DNA from: Brachycybe producta
Taxonomy: Eukaryota; Arthropoda; Diplopoda; Playtdesmida; Andrognathidae
DNA length: 64,000 nucleotides
Direction of reading: 5' to 3'
Assembly: GCA_036925085.1 (NCBI GenBank)
Contig: JAUPFP010000006.1
Span: 977,001-1,041,000, forward strand
A program made the translations under genes and the position numbers. The notes beneath the pieces were generated by a model. It saw only the letters and a list, made by a program, of their open reading frames with translations, was not told where the DNA came from and ran no database searches. Positions within the stretch are counted from its first letter, which is position 1. Every line of letters starts with the position of its first letter. Positions 60,475 to 64,000 of this stretch are shown here, piece after piece.

Positions 60475-60860
60475 CAACAAGGATTTCTGCCTTTCAGATG
60501 CAAAATGAAGAGAAACCTGAATGTGTTTTAAAAACTAGAAGAGGTAGCTCATTCACTTATATGGGTATTTTCATGTTGATATCTTTCAAAATAAGCTTTT
60601 TATGTTCAGTTTAAAAATGGCCCAGCTTTTAAAGTAGATGATTTTTTTTTAAATTTTTGCCTAGATATAAAAAGTTTTAATTTTGAAATATACTAGAAGG
60701 GTAGCTATATCACTGAATGATATATATTCAGTGATATAGCTACCCTTCTAGTATCTTAAAACACTTTATATAGTTTCTCGTAGTTTTGTTCTTCTTCCGA
60801 AAGACAGAAATAATCAAGAGTTCGAAAATCTGTTGTTCATTAAACCATTTTTAACTTTGA
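60475..60860. repeat. Family-A foldback MITE with local inverted duplication
   Basis: Both arms; in the right half CTAGAAGGGTAGCTATATCA is followed at once by its own inverse, a small extra hairpin at about 60690-60755. Confidence 0.65.
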
Positions 60861-61309
60861 ATTAGAATAATTACTTTGCAAGCAGCCCAAGAGGGCCTGT
60901 GACAGATGGACTATTTAGTCCGAAAGTAGCGTTGTCAAAATAAAACATTTATTTCCTGAATTTGTTGAAATCAACGTTTTACATGCCGTGTTTATAGTTT
61001 GCTTTTCATGATGATGATGATGATGTTTCTACAAGATTTGTGTCCACAGATGACGTAAACGCGGTTAATTCGACACAGGATAAATTGAGCTTAAATGCAT
61101 TTATAGGATAAACATTTTCTAAAATGTTGACTTTTTGTTTTTCATTTGAAATTGATCTAAAAATGTCAAAATTTGGTCATTTTGAAGTTGCCATAAATGA
61201 TAAAGATATCATATGTTTATTTGTTGTGAAAGATAACGGTTGTGAGAACAAATAGTCGCTAAAAGGAAGTTAACTTTCAATGTTTATACAATTATTTTTG
61301 ATATACACC

Positions 61310-61338
61310 ACCCCTCCCCCTCCCCCCCCCCCCCCCCA
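61310..61338. repeat. Poly-C run
   Basis: C-rich run of nearly 30 bases. Confidence 0.85.
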
Positions 61339-61425
61339 AAAAAACCTACACCATTTCTCCTTCACTTGTCCCCTCTCTACTCTCTCAAAAGGAGAAAAGT
61401 AAGGCTTATTTTTATCTGTCATTAT

Positions 61426-61703
61426 TAAGGCTCGGATTTTTGATTGCAATATCAACCGGAATGTTTCTCAATATGTGGCCCAAGTGCCAATTGTGAAGTG
61501 ACAATCTCGTTTAGATGATTAAAAACAATGGTTAGAGGCTAGAACTGTAGTTGACAACTGATAGTAGCTAGACATCTAGCCTCTCTACCCAGCTTTTTTT
61601 TTGATTAGAAAAGACACAATTGATGATGATTATTTCACAATTGGCTCTTGGGCCACACATTGAGAAACATTCCGGTTGATAGTACATCAATATCTAAGCC
61701 CTA
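61426..61703. mobile_element. Family-C hAT-like MITE, 278 bp, with exact 8-bp target-site duplication
   Basis: Inverted orientation inside relative to the 47.8-kb copy. GTCATTAT on both sides (61418-61425 and 61704-61711). Confidence 0.85.
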
Positions 61704-61894
61704 GTCATTATTGTCCTGGTAACTTGATTGATGTTTTCAATTTCGGGACCTTTTCGCCACCTTCTACAGTGTGTACCCTCCACCCGTCGTTTCACTCAAC
61801 AGAAATCCCGTTAACTCCAATCATCAACAACGATTCTCCTAAGAAAATGTAGGACAAAGTGTCCCATCTAAAGATAGACATTAGGATTAGAGCT

Positions 61895-61985
61895 TTTTTC
61901 ACACGAACCACTACTTTCAGTGGTCGACTTCGATTGTAAAATGTTGTCGTCGTCGGTGGTTGAGTTGTGGTTGACAATGTAATGC
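61895..61985. repeat. Short repeat fragment like the 26.6-kb palindrome
   Basis: TCACACGAACCACTACTTTC then GACTTCGATTGTAAAATG. Confidence 0.45.
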
Positions 61986-62339
61986 TACGCTCGTATTGTA
62001 GGAATAATGTATATTAGAATGACGTCATGATGATACATATTTCGATAACTTAATCTATTGGAGAGACAAGTATGGAAAATGGCGGCGGAGGGGGTGAAGA
62101 AAGGGGGAGGGGAGGGGTGAGATCAGAGTAGGAAATAGAACATCTGTTCAACTTTCAAGTCCAAGAGCACAGGTGTGTTTTGTTGATTTATTCCGAAACG
62201 GGACAGTTTTTTTTTTTTACTTCTTTTATTTCCCGTGTTGTTGTTAGTCATTGACCGAGTCCGGTCACTTGCATATTATATCAATGTGATTTTATATATT
62301 GTCACAATAAATAAGATTATATTTGATCGAATTAAAGAT

Positions 62340-62340
<1 letters not shown>

Positions 62341-62409
<69 letters not shown>
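62341..62409. repeat. AT dinucleotide microsatellite
   Basis: About 34 AT units; it creates false open frames of repeated Tyr-Ile. Confidence 0.95.
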
Positions 62410-62411
<2 letters not shown>

Positions 62412-62899
62412 TATAATAAGTTTTACATTGAAATTTGTATTCGGTTTTTCTTTTCGTTTTTTTTTTTTTACTCTTTTGAATTGTAGAATAAGTGGTCAAC
62501 TGTGTCCACTTTTTTGTGTATTTTCAACTCAAGAGAAAATACAATTGTGTTAACGCTAAAATGAATAATAAGTAATTCTACAGGTCAACATGCAAAACTA
62601 ATTAATTCGGTAGTAAAATTAGCCCATTTTTTACTAAGCATTTAGGCAATTTAAACATCTAAAAAAAAAGTTAAGAACCATTAACACACACTCTTAATTG
62701 GAACTACTATTGAATCTTTCATTGCACACAGGAAATGAAGACATGTGTGTCTTGCATACTTCACTGGGAATTTATCGCATCCACTATTTCTATTTTCGCT
62801 CTTCTGGTTCACTTCCAATGATGTTTCCAAGTTGCTTTTTTCATAAACATCTTATAGAAACACCCCGAACCACGTCCACTCTAAACGACCCGCAAGTGA

Positions 62900-63035
62900 T
62901 ATTGGGCTTACCCTTCTAGTTTCTAAAATCACTTTAAAGTTTCTCTTCATTTTGCACCTGAAAGACAGAATAACCAAGAGTTTGAAAGGAAGCATTTACA
63001 CTTTGAAAACCACGTTCAGAGGAATCCTGCTCAGA
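62900..63035. repeat. Family-A right-arm fragment
   Basis: CTTACCCTTCTAGTTTC to GAGTTTGAAAGGAAGC. Confidence 0.55.
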
Positions 63036-63796
63036 ATGTTTAAATTGAAATGACAAAGTCTTATTGAATTTCGGACCTTAAAATGAAACATGCAAATTTG
63101 TTATGTAAACAAACATGTTTATTTCATCTAATCTTATTAGAGAGTGGAGGGTGGAATGATTTTTTAGTTATTTCCTTGGCCGTTTTTTGTGTGAGCACTG
63201 TATGTTTGTGTATTGCATAAAAGAATTCGGTGTTCATTTGGCATAATAATTATTAATGGAATTTATATTCAATGGCTGTTGATTGTTGGTCAGTTGGGGT
63301 CACCTTACGTAATAACCTCACCTCTCTCCCCTCCTCCTCCCCCGACCTAAATAAAGAATTGAATGATGAGATAGATGGAAAGAAAAAAAAACAATAACTA
63401 GAACTGTGCTGCTCCTTCTTGTGTTTGCATTGTTATATTTTAACAACAACAACATTCAACGTTGCTAATTAATATTGTAATATTCTTAATTAAACATGCT
63501 TTAATAATATTAAATATCCTTTCTTCAGGTGTAGGTTTTTTTTGTTGTTGTTGAAATTACGATTTTTTTTTTAAAAGTTTCTTTCGGAATTTAAAAGACT
63601 AGGGGGAGGTAGGTGGTTATAAATAATGCAAGTATCAGTTTATCACTGTGTCATTATTAACTTAAATTGAGTTCTTAAAAGATAACTACAGTTAAGATAC
63701 ATAGTGGCTGTGTCCGGAAACTTAAGCCTATTTACTGTAAAAAATAGTCTTGGAAGATAAGCGCTACCTATTGGAGAACTCTTTATACCTTGTACA

Positions 63797-64000
63797 CACA
63801 TTGAGTTAAATGAATTCAAATTAAATGTGTTTAGGTGAATTGTACGGAATCCAGTTAAGGACACGTAAACCAAATAAAAATTGACTTTATTATTAATATT
63901 TTAAATTGAAATACTAAATCAATATTTGAATGTCAATAGTTTCTATAAATTATATTTAAGTATTAACTCAATATTTTCAGATTATTAACTGAATAAATTG
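63797..64000. repeat. Family-F dispersed repeat, cut by window end
   Basis: Near-identical to 27398-27600 over the visible part. Confidence 0.8.

Larger units (their letters stand above)
57865..64000. other. Probable first coding intron of alpha-actinin
   Basis: No exon that continues alpha-actinin is visible on the plus strand. The segment holds simple repeats, a Mutator-like MITE, a hAT-like MITE, family-A pieces and a family-F copy at the window end. Other open frames here come from low-complexity or palindromic DNA. Confidence 0.55.

Noticed and set aside
62235-62553. Plus-strand frames rich in Tyr-Ile
   Set aside because: Produced by the AT microsatellite.
62698-62919. 73-codon plus-strand frame, considered as an alpha-actinin exon
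   Set aside because: No resemblance to CH domains and no fitting splice sites; it ends in a family-A fragment.
1-64000. Retroviral, LTR, LINE or Polinton genes; tRNA and rRNA genes
   Set aside because: No reverse transcriptase, integrase, capsid or polymerase motifs, no LTR pairs, and no cloverleaf or rRNA-like sequence noticed on either strand.

Overview
The window is nuclear DNA of an invertebrate animal. It is AT-rich, with spliced genes whose introns run from about 50 bp to 0.8 kb, and it is crowded with short palindromic DNA-transposon relics. The gene set (ionotropic receptors, a complement C3-like protein with thioester, anaphylatoxin and C345C domains, an UNC-93-like transporter, an arthropod-style alpha-actinin N-terminus) fits a protostome and most likely an arthropod. 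A chelicerate would explain the retained C3, but I cannot prove the lineage from this sequence.

Region 1 (1-22.6 kb, + strand) is a tandem array of five ionotropic (glutamate-receptor-like) genes. Four are complete with the same nine-exon plan: signal peptide, N-terminal domain in three exons, S1 in two exons, then one exon each for S1 end/M1/pore/M3, S2 and M4. The first is cut by the window start and is the most diverged. The residues that hold glutamate in classical receptors (Arg, Thr, Glu) are kept in copies 2-4. The third copy needs a non-AG splice acceptor to make full-length protein.

Region 2 (22.6-26.1 kb) is intergenic and full of foldback elements. Region 3 (26.1-51.4 kb, all - strand) reads, in transcription order, as three type I membrane proteins with three, one and two CCP (sushi) domains and proline-rich tails (PPxY in two of them), then a complete C3-like gene of about 38 exons, then a small three-exon gene of unknown function. 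CCP proteins beside C3 suggest an immune cluster that may include complement regulators or receptors. This is the most interesting part of the window.

Region 4 (51.4-64 kb) holds a doubtful small ORF (- strand), a three-exon UNC-93-like transporter (+), and the first coding exon of alpha-actinin (+). About 6 kb that looks like alpha-actinin intron 1 then runs to the window end. A degenerate repeat array full of ATTGG (inverted CCAAT) boxes lies just upstream of the alpha-actinin start.

At least nine families of small inverted-repeat elements occur. Family A alone has about 26 copies or pieces, and none lies in a coding exon I could define. Three other families show clean target-site duplications (8 bp, hAT-like; 9 bp, Mutator-like). 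I saw no retrovirus, LTR element, LINE protein, tRNA, rRNA or CRISPR array.
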